Assembly: GCF_014652335.1 (NCBI RefSeq)
Contig: NZ_BMYP01000012.1
Coordinates: forward strand, 19,253 to 83,252
DNA from: Vogesella fluminis
GTDB lineage: Bacteria; Pseudomonadota; Gammaproteobacteria; Burkholderiales; Chromobacteriaceae
Direction of reading: 5' to 3'
DNA: 64,000 bases
Shown: one piece after another, positions 38,291 through 47,947 of the stretch
Position numbering within the stretch: the first letter of the stretch is position 1
Layout: every line of letters begins with the position of its first letter
Notes under the pieces: model-generated
The model's database searches: none
The model's input: the letters and a program-made list of their open reading frames with translations, nothing else
What the model was told of the DNA's origin: nothing
Program-made: the position numbers and the translations under genes

Positions 38291-39244
38291 ATGAAAATCC
38301 TGTTCATTGCCGACCCGCTGGCCGGCTTCAAGATCAAGAAAGACAGCACCTTCGCGATGATGGAGGCGGCGGCGGCACGCCAGCACGCGATCTACTTCTG
38401 CGAGGCGCGCGACATCGCCATCGAGGGCGGCCGCATCCTGGCCGACACCGTCAGCGTCAGCCTCACCGGCAAGGACGGCAAGGACTGGTTCCGCGCCAGC
38501 GACGGCCAGCGCCTGCCGCTGAACGCGTTCAGCGCGGTGGTGATGCGCAAGGACCCGCCGTTCGACCTGGAATACCTGTACGCCACCCAGCTGCTGACGC
38601 TGGCCGAGGCCGACGGCGCACGCGTGTTCAACAAGGGCCAGGCACTGCGCGATTTCAACGAGAAGCTGGCCATCCTCAACTTCGCCGAATTCACCGCGCC
38701 GACGCTGGTCACCTCGCAGCCGTCGCGGCTGCTGGCCTTCGTGCGCCAGCACCACGATGCCATCCTCAAGCCGCTGGACGGCATGGGCGGCAGCAGCATC
38801 TTCCGCGCGCGCCCGGATGATCCGAACCTGAACGTGATCATCGAAACCCTGTCCGAACAGGGCCAGCGCACCATCATGGCGCAGCGCTACATCCCGGAAA
38901 TCCGCGACGGCGACAAGCGCATCCTGGTGATCGACGGCGTGCCGGTCGACTACTGCCTGGCGCGCATCCCGCAGGGCGGCGACAACCGCGGCAACCTCGC
39001 CGCCGGCGGCCGCGGCGAAGTGCGGCCGCTGAGCGCGCGCGACCGCGAGATCGCGGAAGGGCTGGCGCCGGAGCTGAAACGGCGCGGCATCCTGCTGGCC
39101 GGGCTGGACGTGATCGGCAACTACCTGACCGAGGTCAACGTCACCAGCCCGACATGTTTCCGTGAAATCATGAACCACAGCGATATCGACGCCGCCGGCC
39201 TGTTCATCGATGCGCTGGAGCGCGCTGTAGCGGTACGGCGCTGA
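38291..39244 (+). CDS. gshB: Glutathione synthetase
   Basis: ATP-grasp enzyme that adds glycine to gamma-glutamylcysteine. N-terminal [24 protein letters not shown] and the downstream [17 protein letters not shown] and [14 protein letters not shown] glycine-rich loop are diagnostic. [14 protein letters not shown] and the C-terminal [13 protein letters not shown] complete the site. 317 residues, the standard length. Its stop overlaps the apbE start (TGATG). Confidence 0.95.
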   Translation: MKILFIADPLAGFKIKKDSTFAMMEAAAARQHAIYFCEARDIAIEGGRILADTVSVSLTGKDGKDWFRASDGQRLPLNAFSAVVMRKDPPFDLEYLYATQLLTLAEADGARVFNKGQALRDFNEKLAILNFAEFTAPTLVTSQPSRLLAFVRQHHDAILKPLDGMGGSSIFRARPDDPNLNVIIETLSEQGQRTIMAQRYIPEIRDGDKRILVIDGVPVDYCLARIPQGGDNRGNLAAGGRGEVRPLSARDREIAEGLAPELKRRGILLAGLDVIGNYLTEVNVTSPTCFREIMNHSDIDAAGLFIDALERAVAVRR

Positions 39245-40311
39245 TGCGGCCAACCTTTTGCAGTACAAGGGCGGCGCTGGCCGCCCTTGTCATGTCCGGC
39301 CTTGCCGCCTGCAGCGAGCCGCCAGCGCCGTGGCAGCAGGAAAGCTACGTGTTCGGCACCCGCGTCGAACTGAAGCTCAATGCCGCCACGCCGCAGCAGG
39401 CACAGCAGGCCGCCGCTGCGGTGCTGGCCGAGCTGGACCGCCTGCACCGGCTGCTGCACCCGTGGCAGCCGGACAGCGACGCCGGCCGCCTGAACCGCGC
39501 CCTCGCCAGTGGCCAGCCCTACCGGCCGTCACCGGAGCTGCTGGCACTGCTGCGCAGCGGACAGGCGCTGGAGGCGCGCAGCGACGGGCTGTTCTCGCCG
39601 GCGATCGGCCGGCTGGTGGCGCTGTGGGGCTTTCACCAGGACACGCCGGCGAGCACCGCCGTGGACATGACGGCGCTGCAGGCGCTGGTGGCGAACCGGC
39701 CGCGGCTGCGCGACCTCACCATCGGCGCCGACGGCGAGGTACGCAGCGACAAGACTACGGTGCAGGTCGACGTCGGCGGCATGGCCAAGGGCTGGGCGCT
39801 GGATCGCGCGCGGCGACAATTGCAGGCCGCCGGCATCCGTTCAGCCTTGCTTAATATTGGCGGCAATATCATGGCGCTGGGGCAGAAAGCCGACGGCACG
39901 CCGTGGCAGGTCGGTATCCGCCACCCGCGCCGCAACGAGGCGATGGCGACGCTGCCGCTGCACGACGGCGAGGCGATCGGCACCTCCGGCGACTACCAGC
40001 GCTATGTGCTGCGCGACGGCCGCCGCCACTGCCACCTGATCGACCCGCGCGACGGCAACAGCGACTGCAAGTTGCAGTCGGCGACGGTGCTGATCGCGCC
40101 GGCAAGCGACGCCGGGCTGCGCTCCGACGTCGCCAGCAAACCGCTGTATCTGGACGGGCCGGGGTTGGCCGCACGCCATGCGCGCGCGCTGGGCGTGGCC
40201 GGCTGGCTGCTGATCGACGGGCAGGGCCGCGCGTGGCTGAACCCCGTGCTGGCTGTCCGGCTGCACTGGCGCGTGGCGCCGGACAGCATTACCGAAACAG
40301 GAAACGGATGA
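39244..40311 (+). CDS. apbE: FAD:protein FMN transferase (ApbE), lipoprotein
   Basis: Periplasmic enzyme that covalently attaches FMN to Thr/Ser of redox proteins. A lipobox LAAC is near residue 22 ([23 protein letters not shown]). The ApbE core is visible: VFGTRVELKL, LHPWQPDSDAGRLNRA, VDVGGMAKGWALDRARRQL, ALLNIGGNIMALGQK, GTSGDYQRY and HLIDPRDG. A reverse copy of the dispersed motif covers its start codon (39246-39254), so the first residues MRPT come from the motif. Overlaps gshB and dgkA. Confidence 0.93.
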   Translation: MRPTFCSTRAALAALVMSGLAACSEPPAPWQQESYVFGTRVELKLNAATPQQAQQAAAAVLAELDRLHRLLHPWQPDSDAGRLNRALASGQPYRPSPELLALLRSGQALEARSDGLFSPAIGRLVALWGFHQDTPASTAVDMTALQALVANRPRLRDLTIGADGEVRSDKTTVQVDVGGMAKGWALDRARRQLQAAGIRSALLNIGGNIMALGQKADGTPWQVGIRHPRRNEAMATLPLHDGEAIGTSGDYQRYVLRDGRRHCHLIDPRDGNSDCKLQSATVLIAPASDAGLRSDVASKPLYLDGPGLAARHARALGVAGWLLIDGQGRAWLNPVLAVRLHWRVAPDSITETGNG

Positions 40312-40691
40312 CACCGCATCAAGAAAGCCCGTTCAAGGGCAAGACCGGCGTACGCCGCCTGCTGAACGCCTTCGGCTACTCGCTGGACGGCCTGCGCGCC
40401 GCCTTCCGCCACGAGGACGCCTTCCGCCAGCTATCGCTGCTGGCGCTGCTGCTGGTACCGCTGGCGCTGTTCGTGGTCGACGCCAGCGCGCCGGCGCGCG
40501 CGCTGCTGGTGGCCAGCTCCATCGCCACGCTGATCATCGAGCTGCTCAATTCTGCGATCGAGGCGGCGGTGGACCACACCTCGCTGGAACGCCACCCGCT
40601 GGCCAAGCGCGCCAAGGACATGGGCAGCGCGGCGCAGCTGCTCGGCCTCGTCAACCTGCTGCTGGTGTGGGGGCTGGTGCTATTTGGCTGA
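40308..40691 (+). CDS. dgkA: Diacylglycerol kinase
   Basis: Small inner membrane enzyme that recycles diacylglycerol from membrane-derived oligosaccharide synthesis. 127 residues with three hydrophobic helices; the motif ELLNSAIEAAVDHTSLERHPLAKRAKDMGSAA (about residues 78-109, given in part) holds the catalytic and nucleotide-binding residues. Its ATG overlaps the apbE TGA (ATGA), and its last 12 bases overlap the convergent hydrolase gene. Confidence 0.94.
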   Translation: MTPHQESPFKGKTGVRRLLNAFGYSLDGLRAAFRHEDAFRQLSLLALLLVPLALFVVDASAPARALLVASSIATLIIELLNSAIEAAVDHTSLERHPLAKRAKDMGSAAQLLGLVNLLLVWGLVLFG

Positions 40692-41600
40692 ACGGCAGAC
40701 GCGGTTAAGCCAGGCCAGCAGGTCGGCCTCAAACTCGGTGCGGTTGGTCTCGTGGTGCATCTCGTGGCGGGCGCCGGGATACACCGTCACCGTCACGTCG
40801 TGCAGCCCGGCCTTGCGGTAGCGCCGCGCCAGCTGGCCGAGGCCGAACTTGCCGAGGCTGACCGGATCGCGGCTGCCGGCCTGCAGCCACACCGGGCAAT
40901 CGTGCAGGCCGCGCGCGGCGGCCTCGCCCTGCTCCAGCGCGATGATGCCGCCGAACAGGTCGATCCACAGCTGCGGCGTCGGAAACTGGCCGCACAGCGG
41001 ATCGGCGATATAGGCATCCACCTGCGCCGCATCGCGCGACAGCCAGTCCAGCGTGGTGCGCGTCGGCATGAAGCCGAGATTGAAGCTGCCGAATACCAGC
41101 GCCGTCATCAGCCGGCTGGGACTGGCAGCGCCGCCCAGCCTTGCGGCCAACCTTGCCACGCCGCGCATCAGCCGGGCCAGCAGGCGCTGGCGATAGCCGG
41201 TGGCGGACAGCACCATGCCGGACAGGCGCTGGCCGTAGCGCAGGAAAAAGGCGCGCACCACGAAGCTGCCCATGCTGTGGCCGTACAGCACCAGCGGCGT
41301 CTGCGGATGCGCCGCCGCAGCATGATCGACCACCTCGCGCAGGTCGTCGACCACCAGCGCCCAGCCGTCGCGCGCGGCGAACCAGCCCGGCAGCGGCGCC
41401 TCGCGGCCATGACCGCGATGGTTGTGGGCGTAGACCTGGTAGCCGGCGGCGGCCAGCCGCCCGGCCAGCACGTCGTAACGCTCGGCGTGCTCGCTCATGC
41501 CGTGGGCAATCACCAGCACGCCGCGCGGCGCCTGCTGCGTCGGCCATGACATGCCATGGATTACGTGGCCATCGCTGGCTGTCAGCTGAAAAGGCTTCAT
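40680..41600 (-). CDS. Alpha/beta hydrolase, monoacylglycerol lipase-like
   Basis: Serine hydrolase of the S33/monoacylglycerol lipase type, 306 residues. The oxyanion region VLVIAHGMSEHAERYD, AHNHRGHGREAP and nucleophile elbow LYGHSMGSFV (Ser about residue 107) are clear, with the late His in YPGARHEMHHET. The acid is probably in QAGSRDPVSL. No signal peptide. The ATG of MKPFQLTASDG is chosen; an earlier in-frame ATG at 41669 would place the dispersed motif in the N terminus. Confidence 0.87.
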   Translation of the reverse strand: MKPFQLTASDGHVIHGMSWPTQQAPRGVLVIAHGMSEHAERYDVLAGRLAAAGYQVYAHNHRGHGREAPLPGWFAARDGWALVVDDLREVVDHAAAAHPQTPLVLYGHSMGSFVVRAFFLRYGQRLSGMVLSATGYRQRLLARLMRGVARLAARLGGAASPSRLMTALVFGSFNLGFMPTRTTLDWLSRDAAQVDAYIADPLCGQFPTPQLWIDLFGGIIALEQGEAAARGLHDCPVWLQAGSRDPVSLGKFGLGQLARRYRKAGLHDVTVTVYPGARHEMHHETNRTEFEADLLAWLNRVCRSAK

Positions 41601-41655
41601 CGCACCCCCTGCAAATAGGAAACATCCGGCGTACGGGCCGGCAAGGAAAATGGCC

Positions 41656-41669
41656 AGGGTTGGCCGCAT
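41656..41669 (+). repeat. Single motif copy upstream of the hydrolase gene
   Basis: AGGGTTGGCCGCAT (core 41659-41667), an intergenic copy with a mismatch to the consensus left flank. Confidence 0.65.
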
Positions 41670-41759
41670 CCTTGCCCGTCACCCGCGCCATGCGGCCGGA
41701 CCATACCTACTATGCCATCGTGTCGGCATCCGCAGCCAGTGCGGCCGCAATGTCGCGGC

Positions 41760-42341
41760 TCAGGCCTGTAGCGGGGTGTGGTCGTAATTGCGGTTGATCA
41801 GCGAGGTCAGCACGTGGTCGCGCCAGGCGCCGTTGAGGAACAGGTAGTCGCGGGCGTGGCCCTCGATCTGGAAGCCCAGCCGCTTCAGGAGCGCGGCACT
41901 GCGCTCGTTCTCCGGCTGGTAGTTGGCCTGCACCCGGTGCAGCTTCAGCGTGCCGAAGGCAAAGGCGATCACCGCCTCCACCGCCTCGCGCATCAGGCCC
42001 TGGCCCTGGTGCGCGTGGTCGATGTTGTAGCCCAGGTGGCAGCCCTGGAACACGCCGCGGTTGATATTGGACAGGCTGACGGTGCCGATCACGCGGCCGG
42101 CTTCCTTCTCCGGCATCACCAGGAACAGCGCGCCGCGGCTATCCTTCCAGTCCATCTCGCGCTGGCGCATGCGCATCGCCCAGAACAGCTCGGTGTAGAA
42201 CATCCCGCCCGGGGTCGGGTCCCAGGGTGCGAAGTGCTCGCGGTTGCGCACCTGGTAATCCAGCATGGCACGCGCCCACGCACTTTCCGCCGGCAACAGG
42301 TGCAGACGCGCGGTGCTGAGCGATGGCTGGGTGGTTGGCAT
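41760..42341 (-). CDS. GNAT family N-acetyltransferase (RimJ/RimL-like)
   Basis: Acetyl-CoA-dependent acetyltransferase, 193 residues. It opens TARLHLLPAESAWARAMLDYQ and has the GNAT acetyl-CoA-binding region YNIDHAHQGQGLMREAVEAVIAFAF (given in part) and YQPENERSAALLKRLGFQIEGHARDYLFLNG, typical of RimJ-type enzymes that modify ribosomal protein N-termini. The substrate here is not provable. Start is the ATG of MPTTQPSLSTARL. Confidence 0.85.
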   Translation of the reverse strand: MPTTQPSLSTARLHLLPAESAWARAMLDYQVRNREHFAPWDPTPGGMFYTELFWAMRMRQREMDWKDSRGALFLVMPEKEAGRVIGTVSLSNINRGVFQGCHLGYNIDHAHQGQGLMREAVEAVIAFAFGTLKLHRVQANYQPENERSAALLKRLGFQIEGHARDYLFLNGAWRDHVLTSLINRNYDHTPLQA

Positions 42342-42374
42342 GTCAGTACTCCGGAAAACGCAAGGAATGGGGAA

Positions 42375-42388
42375 CAAGGTTGGCCGCA
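42375..42388 (+). repeat. Single motif copy between the acetyltransferase gene and purC
   Basis: CAAGGTTGGCCGCA (core 42379-42387), upstream of the purC terminator in a 162-base gap. Confidence 0.75.
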
Positions 42389-42456
42389 GGCCGCCGAAAG
42401 TGCGTCAGTATGCCATTGCCGGCGCCGCCCCGCATCCGTGGCGCAGACGACATGGA

Positions 42457-42486
42457 CAAACGCCCGTACCGGGGTACGGGCGTTTG
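42457..42486. terminator. Terminator after purC
   Basis: CAAACGCCCGTACC and GGTACGGGCGTTTG form a 14-bp perfect stem with a two-base loop, 17 bases past the purC stop on the minus strand. The T-run is only three bases. Confidence 0.8.
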
Positions 42487-42503
42487 GCGGCAAGCGGTCA
42501 GGC

Positions 42504-43373
42504 TCAGGCTTGGCCGGTCAGTTTTTCCAGCGCTTCGCGGTACTTGGCGGCGGTCTTCTCGCGCACCTCCAGCGGCACGGCCGGGGCCGGCGCCTGCTTG
42601 TTCCAGCCGGAGGCTTCCAGCCAGTCGCGCACGAACTGCTTGTCGAAGGACGGCGGATTGCTGCCTTCGGCATAGCTGTCGGCCGGCCAGAAGCGGCTGG
42701 AATCCGGCGTCAGCGCCTCGTCCATCAGCGTCAGGGTGCCGTCTTCGTCGAGGCCGAACTCGAACTTGGTGTCGCAGATGATGATGCCGCGGCGGGCCGC
42801 GAATTCGGACGCGGTCTGGTACAGCAGGATGGCGGTGTCGCGCACCTTGGCCGCCAGCTCGGCGCCGACGATGGCCTCGCACTGCGCGAAGGTGATGTTC
42901 TCGTCGTGATCGCCCACCGCCGCCTTGGTCGACGGCGTGAAAATCGGCTCAGGCAGCTTGCCGGATTCCTTCAGCCCGGCCGGCAGCGCGATGCCGCACA
43001 CGGTGCCGGACTTCTGGTATTCCTTCCAGCCGGAACCGGCCAGGTAGCCACGTACCACGGCTTCGATCATCACCGGCTTCAGGCGGCGGGCCACCACGCC
43101 ACGACCGGCCACCAGCGGCAGGTCTTCCGCCGATACCACGTCTTCCGGCTTGTCGCCGGTGAGGTGGTTGGGCACCACGTCCTTCAGCGTCTCGAACCAG
43201 AAGTTGGAGATGGCGGTGAGTATCTGGCCCTTGCCCGGGATCGGGTCGTCCAGGATCACGTCGAACGCCGACAGGCGGTCGGAGGCGATCATCAGCATGC
43301 GCTTGTCGTCGATCTCGTACAGATCGCGCACCTTGCCGGAGTAGATTTTCTTCAGGCTGGTCAGTTGGGTCAT
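42504..43373 (-). CDS. purC: Phosphoribosylaminoimidazole-succinocarboxamide synthase
   Basis: Purine pathway enzyme that joins CAIR and aspartate. The 289-residue product has [13 protein letters not shown] at the N terminus, [19 protein letters not shown], the catalytic [24 protein letters not shown] and [15 protein letters not shown]. Start at the ATG of [13 protein letters not shown]. It is upstream-adjacent to the purE-purK pair and reads the same way, so the three may share regulation, but a hairpin separates them. Confidence 0.96.
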   Translation of the reverse strand: MTQLTSLKKIYSGKVRDLYEIDDKRMLMIASDRLSAFDVILDDPIPGKGQILTAISNFWFETLKDVVPNHLTGDKPEDVVSAEDLPLVAGRGVVARRLKPVMIEAVVRGYLAGSGWKEYQKSGTVCGIALPAGLKESGKLPEPIFTPSTKAAVGDHDENITFAQCEAIVGAELAAKVRDTAILLYQTASEFAARRGIIICDTKFEFGLDEDGTLTLMDEALTPDSSRFWPADSYAEGSNPPSFDKQFVRDWLEASGWNKQAPAPAVPLEVREKTAAKYREALEKLTGQA

Positions 43374-43396
43374 GAGACTTCCTTCACAATGCAAAC

Positions 43397-43419
43397 GGCG
43401 ACGCCTTGTGGGCGTCGCC
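43397..43419 (-). terminator. Hairpin between purK and purC
   Basis: GGCGACGCC (43397-43405) and GGCGTCGCC (43411-43419) form a 9-bp perfect stem with a 5-base loop, between the purK stop and the purC start codon. The trailing T's on the minus strand are few, so it may be an attenuator-like weak terminator. Confidence 0.55.
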
Positions 43420-43426
43420 TGGATTC

Positions 43427-44557
43427 TTACAGGGTATCCTTCAGCGCACGCGCCTGCTCCAGCGCGTCGTCAACGTTGGCCGCGAGCACGGTGAAGTGCC
43501 CCATCTTGCGACCGGCACGCGCCTGTTTCTTGCCGTACAGGTGCAGGTGGGCGTTCGGTGCTTCCATCAGCACGTCCCACAGCGGCTCGCCGCCGGCGTC
43601 CGGCCACGCGTCGCCCAGCAAGTTGACCATCACCACCGGCGACAGCAGCCCGGTCTTGCCCGGCAACAGTCCGCACATGGCGCGCACCTGCTGCTGGTAC
43701 TGGTCGGTGACGCAGGCGTCGATGGTGTAGTGGCCGGAGTTGTGCGGCCGCGGTGCGATCTCGTTGACCACCAGGCTGTCGTCGGCGAGCACGAAGAATT
43801 CCACCGCCAGCACGCCGACGTAGTCCAGCGCTTCGGCCAGTTTTACCGCGTAATCCTGTGCCTGTGCGGCCAGGGTCGGGCTGATGCGCGCCGGCACGAT
43901 GGATTCGTCGAGGATGCCGTGCTTGTGGATGTTCTCGGCCACCGGGAACACCGCTACCTGCGCGCTGCTCACGCGGGTGACGATGGCGGACACTTCCAGC
44001 TTCAGGTCCAGCATCTTTTCCAGCACGCAGGCCTGGCCGCCGAGGTCGGCGTAGGCGGCGCGGGCTTCGTCGGCGGTCCTGACCCGCACCTGGCCCTTGC
44101 CGTCGTAACCGAGACGCGCGGTCTTGAGGATCCCCGGCAGGTAGGGCGCCAGCTCGACCTGGATGTCGGCGACGCTTTCGATGGCCAGATACGGCGCGGT
44201 CGGCAGGCCGGCCTTGCCCACCCAGCCCTTCTCGGCGATGCGGTCCTGGGCGATGGCCACGCAATCGCCGGACGGCGACACGCGGGTGCTCTTCGCCAGC
44301 TGGCGCATGGCGTCGGCGTTGACGTTCTCGAATTCGGTGGTCACCGCGGCACAGCTTGCGGCCAACGTTTGCAGCGCGGCGGCGTCATTGAACGGCGCGA
44401 TGAGGTGCACGTCGGCAAAGTCGGCGGCCGGCGCGTTGGCGTCCGGGTCCAGCACGGTGACGCGGTAGCCCATGCGCTTGGCGGCGGTGACGAACATGCG
44501 GCCCAGTTGGCCGCCACCGAGGATGCCCAGCATCGCCGGGGGCAGGATGGCTCGCAT
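43427..44557 (-). CDS. purK: N5-carboxyaminoimidazole ribonucleotide synthetase
   Basis: ATP-grasp enzyme that carboxylates AIR with bicarbonate. N-terminal [21 protein letters not shown], then [61 protein letters not shown] and the family's C-terminal [18 protein letters not shown]. 376 residues from the ATG overlapping the purE stop (TGATG); a GTG one codon upstream is also possible. Confidence 0.95.
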   Translation of the reverse strand: MRAILPPAMLGILGGGQLGRMFVTAAKRMGYRVTVLDPDANAPAADFADVHLIAPFNDAAALQTLAASCAAVTTEFENVNADAMRQLAKSTRVSPSGDCVAIAQDRIAEKGWVGKAGLPTAPYLAIESVADIQVELAPYLPGILKTARLGYDGKGQVRVRTADEARAAYADLGGQACVLEKMLDLKLEVSAIVTRVSSAQVAVFPVAENIHKHGILDESIVPARISPTLAAQAQDYAVKLAEALDYVGVLAVEFFVLADDSLVVNEIAPRPHNSGHYTIDACVTDQYQQQVRAMCGLLPGKTGLLSPVVMVNLLGDAWPDAGGEPLWDVLMEAPNAHLHLYGKKQARAGRKMGHFTVLAANVDDALEQARALKDTL

Positions 44558-45060
44558 CACTCCACCTCCGGCAGCGTCATCGCCAGCACGGCCTGTTCCT
44601 GTTGCTTGCGGAAGGCCTTCAGCTGCTCGGCCAGCTGCGGATTGCCGTTAGCCAGCATCGCCACCGCGAACAGTGCGGCGTTGGCGGCGCCGGCTTCGCC
44701 GATGGCGAAGGTAGCCACCGGAATGCCCTTGGGCATCTGCACGATGGACAGCAGCGAATCCTCGCCGCGCAGGTATTTGGACGGTACCGGCACGCCCAGC
44801 ACCGGCACGTGGGTCTTGGCGGCCAGCATGCCCGGCAGGTGCGCGGCACCGCCGGCGCCGGCGATGATGGCCGTAAGACCACGCGCTTCGGCTTGTTCGG
44901 CGTACTGGAACAGCAGGTCAGGGGTGCGGTGCGCGGAAACGACGCGGGTTTCGAACGCGACACCGAAGTCCTTCAGCACGCGCGCGGCGTTCTGCATGAC
45001 TTCCCAGTCGCTGTTGCTACCCATCACGATGCCAACTTCGATCATGGAGGTGGGTTCCAT
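44557..45060 (-). CDS. purE: N5-carboxyaminoimidazole ribonucleotide mutase
   Basis: Moves the carboxyl group of N5-CAIR to form CAIR. The 167-residue product has [20 protein letters not shown], the catalytic [40 protein letters not shown] and the late AMLANGN region. An internal ATG ([10 protein letters not shown], 45045) is an alternative start. First gene of the purE-purK pair. Confidence 0.96.
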   Translation of the reverse strand: MEPTSMIEVGIVMGSNSDWEVMQNAARVLKDFGVAFETRVVSAHRTPDLLFQYAEQAEARGLTAIIAGAGGAAHLPGMLAAKTHVPVLGVPVPSKYLRGEDSLLSIVQMPKGIPVATFAIGEAGAANAALFAVAMLANGNPQLAEQLKAFRKQQEQAVLAMTLPEVE

Positions 45061-45143
45061 CTAGGGAGGGGAAAGCACGATTTTACCTGATTCGGCAAGG
45101 GCTTGCCGAGCTGACTTGCAGCCCATGCCCGCACCGTTGCCAT

Positions 45144-45170
45144 AAAAAAAAGCGGCCGGCGGCCGCTTTT
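45144..45170. terminator. Terminator after the tol-pal-cpoB operon
   Basis: AAAAGCGGCC and GGCCGCTTTT form a 10-bp stem with a 3-base loop. On the minus strand eight T's follow, so it ends the cpoB transcript strongly; on the plus strand four T's occur. Confidence 0.9.
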
Positions 45171-45201
45171 GACGTTTTCGGCATGCCGGCAGGCCGCCGC
45201 G

Positions 45202-45954
45202 TTACAGTTTTGCCAGCCGCTCGCGCGCCTTGGTCGCCGCCGCGCTGTTCGGGTACAGCTTGATCAGCTTGCGCAGGGTAACCCTGGCCTGGTCCTTCTG
45301 CTGCAGCTCGATCTGGTTTTCCGCCATCAGTCGCAGCGCCTCCGGCGCCCGCACATGCGCCGGAGACTGCTCGGCAAAGCGGCGGTGGATGTCGATGGCG
45401 GCGTCGTACTGCTTGAGGTAGGTGTGCGCCACGCCCAGCCAGTAGCTGGCTTCCTGCGCCTCGCTGTTGGCCGGGAACTTGTCCATCACCGCCTTCAGCT
45501 CCGGCACCGCGCGGGCGAAGTCGCGGTTGCGCAGCGTCGCCAGCGCCTTGTTCAGCGCGTCCTGCGCCGGGCTGACCAGCGGCGCCGCCGGGCTGGCGCC
45601 GGACTCCGCCTCGCTCGCCGCCGGGCTGCTGGCCGCCTGCTCCAGCTTGCCCAGGCGCAGGTCGAGATCGGTGTACAGGTCGTTCTGCCGCTTCAGCACT
45701 TCGCCCTGCTGGTGCTGCAGCATCTCGTTCTGGCCGCGCAGTGCCGCCATTTCGCTGCGCAGGGAGGCCACTTCCTTGACCAGGTCCAGCAGCCGCTCGT
45801 TGGACAGCCGCGCCTCGACCTCGCTCAGGCGCGCGCTGGTCTGCTGTTTGGCGGCATCCAGTTCGCGGCGGGTCTGTTCGATATCACTGGTGGTGGCGCA
45901 GGCGGCCAGCAGCAGGCTGGCGGCGGTAACGGGCAACAGGCGGGGCAAATTCAT
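45202..45954 (-). CDS. cpoB: Cell division coordinator CpoB (YbgF)
   Basis: Periplasmic protein that links Tol-Pal with peptidoglycan synthesis during septation. A lipoprotein-like signal (ASLLLAACAT) is followed by a coiled-coil (about 25-110, rich in Leu, Glu and Gln) and a C-terminal TPR domain (about 135-250, ALATLRNRDFARAVPELKAVM). Last gene of the tol cluster, 60 bases after pal. Confidence 0.9.
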   Translation of the reverse strand: MNLPRLLPVTAASLLLAACATTSDIEQTRRELDAAKQQTSARLSEVEARLSNERLLDLVKEVASLRSEMAALRGQNEMLQHQQGEVLKRQNDLYTDLDLRLGKLEQAASSPAASEAESGASPAAPLVSPAQDALNKALATLRNRDFARAVPELKAVMDKFPANSEAQEASYWLGVAHTYLKQYDAAIDIHRRFAEQSPAHVRAPEALRLMAENQIELQQKDQARVTLRKLIKLYPNSAAATKARERLAKL

Positions 45955-46014
45955 GGTGGCATCCTGAAAAACAGCGCGGGACGGCGTGGCGCCATCCCGC
46001 AGACGGTCAACACA

Positions 46015-46578
46015 TTACTGCGGGTAGGCGAAGTCGGCACGGCGGTTTTCGGCATGGGCCGCTTCGCTATCCCCCTCGGCGCGCGGTTTTTCCTTGCCGA
46101 AGCTGACCGCCTCGATCTGTGCCGGCTTCACGCCCAGCACTTCCAGCGACTGCTTCACGCTTTCGGCACGGCGCTGGCCCAGCGCCAGGTTGTACTCGCG
46201 GCTGCCGCGGGCGTCGGTATTACCCTGCACCAGCACCTTGCTGCTGAAGCGGTTGAGGAAGGCGGCATTGCCTTCCACCACGCCGCGCTGGTCGTCCTTG
46301 ACCACCGACTGGTCGAAGTCGAAGTACACGCTGTGGCCGTTGAGCAGCGCCTGCGCGCTGCGCTGGTCCGGCGCCGCCTTCACCGCCGCCGCCAGTTGCG
46401 CAGCACTGACACGGCCGCCCTGCAGTGCCGGCTCGCTGCCGGTGACATCGACGGTGGCGACGCTTGGTGCGCTCGGCGCGGTGGCGGCCGGGGCATTGCC
46501 GGCGACCGGCGCCTGGTTGCTGGCGCATGCGGCCAGCAGCGCCGCCGCGATAACGGCGATAAACGGTGATTTCTTCAT
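46015..46578 (-). CDS. pal: Peptidoglycan-associated lipoprotein Pal
   Basis: Outer membrane lipoprotein that anchors the outer membrane to peptidoglycan and binds TolB. Lipobox LAAC (about residue 17), a linker and the OmpA-like domain (about 85-187) with VYFDFDQSVVKDDQRGVV, VLVQGNTDARGSREYN and LGQRRAESVKQSL. The ATG of MKKSPFIAVIAAALLAAC follows GGAGAG; an upstream in-frame start at 46620 is less likely. Confidence 0.95.
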   Translation of the reverse strand: MKKSPFIAVIAAALLAACASNQAPVAGNAPAATAPSAPSVATVDVTGSEPALQGGRVSAAQLAAAVKAAPDQRSAQALLNGHSVYFDFDQSVVKDDQRGVVEGNAAFLNRFSSKVLVQGNTDARGSREYNLALGQRRAESVKQSLEVLGVKPAQIEAVSFGKEKPRAEGDSEAAHAENRRADFAYPQ

Positions 46579-46644
46579 TCGGCTCTCCTGTTTCGGAAGG
46601 GATGGACAGACTGGCAACATGATGCACGCAGCGCCGGCGCGGCA

Positions 46645-47943
46645 TCAAGGATTGAATGGTCCCCAGGCCGGATCCTGCACCTGGCCGCCGAGGGTGCCCA
46701 GCCGCACGCGGCCGGGATAGGCGGTGGCGGCGGCGTACAGCACGCTGCGACCACCCTCCTCGCTGGCGTACAGCACCATCTTGCCGTTGGGGGCGAAGCT
46801 GGGCGATTCGTCGAAGGCGCTATTGCTGATCAGGCGGTTGTCGCCGCTGGCCAGATCGAGCAGCATCACCTTGAAACGGCCGCCTTCGCGCCGGACATAG
46901 GCGATCTGGCGCCCATCCGGAGAGAACGTCGGCGACACGTTATAGTTCCCCTCGAAGGTGACGCGGCGGGCGTTACGGCCGCCGTCCAGCGCCTGCACAT
47001 ACAGCTGCGGGCTGCCGCTGCGGTCGGACACGAACACGATCTGGCGCCCGTCCGGGCTGAACGCCGGCTCGGTGTCGATGGCGTCACTATAGGAAAAGCG
47101 CTGCACGCCGCCGCCGTCGGCATTGATCAGGTACACCTGCGAGTTGCCGCTGGTGGTCAGCACCACCGCCAGGCGCCGCCCGTCCGGGCTCCACACCGGC
47201 GCCGAGTTGCTGCCGCGGAAATTGGCCAGCACGCGACGCTGGCCGCTGACCAGATCCTGCACGTAGATCACCGGCTTTTGCTGCTCGAAGGAAACGTAGG
47301 CCAGGCGCGTGCCGTCCGGGCTCCACGCCGGCGACATGATGGGCTGGCGCGAGCGCAGCACCGTCTGCGCGCGGCGGCCGTCCATGTCGGCGATCTGCAG
47401 CCGGTATTCCTTGCCGCTCTGGGTGATGTAGGCGATGCGGCTGGAGAACAGGCTCTTCTCGCCCAGCAGCGCCTCGTACACCATGTCCGCCATGCGGTGC
47501 GCCATGTCGCGCAGCTGCTCCGGCGCCAGATCGAATTCCGCGCTCAGCTTCTGCTCGCGCGGGCTGACGGTGTCGACCCAGAACGTCAGCCGCACCCGCC
47601 CACCACCGAGACTGACCAGCTTGCCGTACACCACGGCGCGCGCGCCGCGCTGCTGCCACGCCGCCGCGTTCAGCTGCGCCGGCGCTGCCAGCGCGTCGCC
47701 GGCACCCGCCTCCAGCAGGCTGAAGGCGCCGGTCATCGCCAGATCGCTCTTCACCGTCGCGGTGATCGCCTCCGGCAGCAGGCTCTCGCCCTGCAGCGGC
47801 ACGATCGCCACCGGGTAGCGGTTGCTGCCGCCACCGATCACTTCCACGCTGAGGTCGGCGCGGGCAAGGTTGGCCGCAGCGGTCATGCTCAGCAGCAGCA
47901 GGGCAAACAGGCGCGGCCAGAAGCCGGAAACGGTGGCGGACAA
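46645..47943 (-). CDS. tolB: Tol-Pal system protein TolB
   Basis: Periplasmic beta-propeller that interacts with Pal and colicin-type translocation machinery. A signal peptide (about 1-29) precedes an N-terminal domain and six WD40-like blades with repeated SPDG motifs (AWSPDGTRLAYVS, VWSPDGRRLAVVL, AFSPDGRQIVFVS, TFSPDGRQIAYVR). The start appears to be a TTG with AAGGAG seven bases upstream; the nearer ATG is out of frame. The start is 4 bases after the tolA stop. Confidence 0.92.
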   Translation of the reverse strand: MSATVSGFWPRLFALLLLSMTAAANLARADLSVEVIGGGSNRYPVAIVPLQGESLLPEAITATVKSDLAMTGAFSLLEAGAGDALAAPAQLNAAAWQQRGARAVVYGKLVSLGGGRVRLTFWVDTVSPREQKLSAEFDLAPEQLRDMAHRMADMVYEALLGEKSLFSSRIAYITQSGKEYRLQIADMDGRRAQTVLRSRQPIMSPAWSPDGTRLAYVSFEQQKPVIYVQDLVSGQRRVLANFRGSNSAPVWSPDGRRLAVVLTTSGNSQVYLINADGGGVQRFSYSDAIDTEPAFSPDGRQIVFVSDRSGSPQLYVQALDGGRNARRVTFEGNYNVSPTFSPDGRQIAYVRREGGRFKVMLLDLASGDNRLISNSAFDESPSFAPNGKMVLYASEEGGRSVLYAAATAYPGRVRLGTLGGQVQDPAWGPFNP

Positions 47944-47947
47944 GGCA

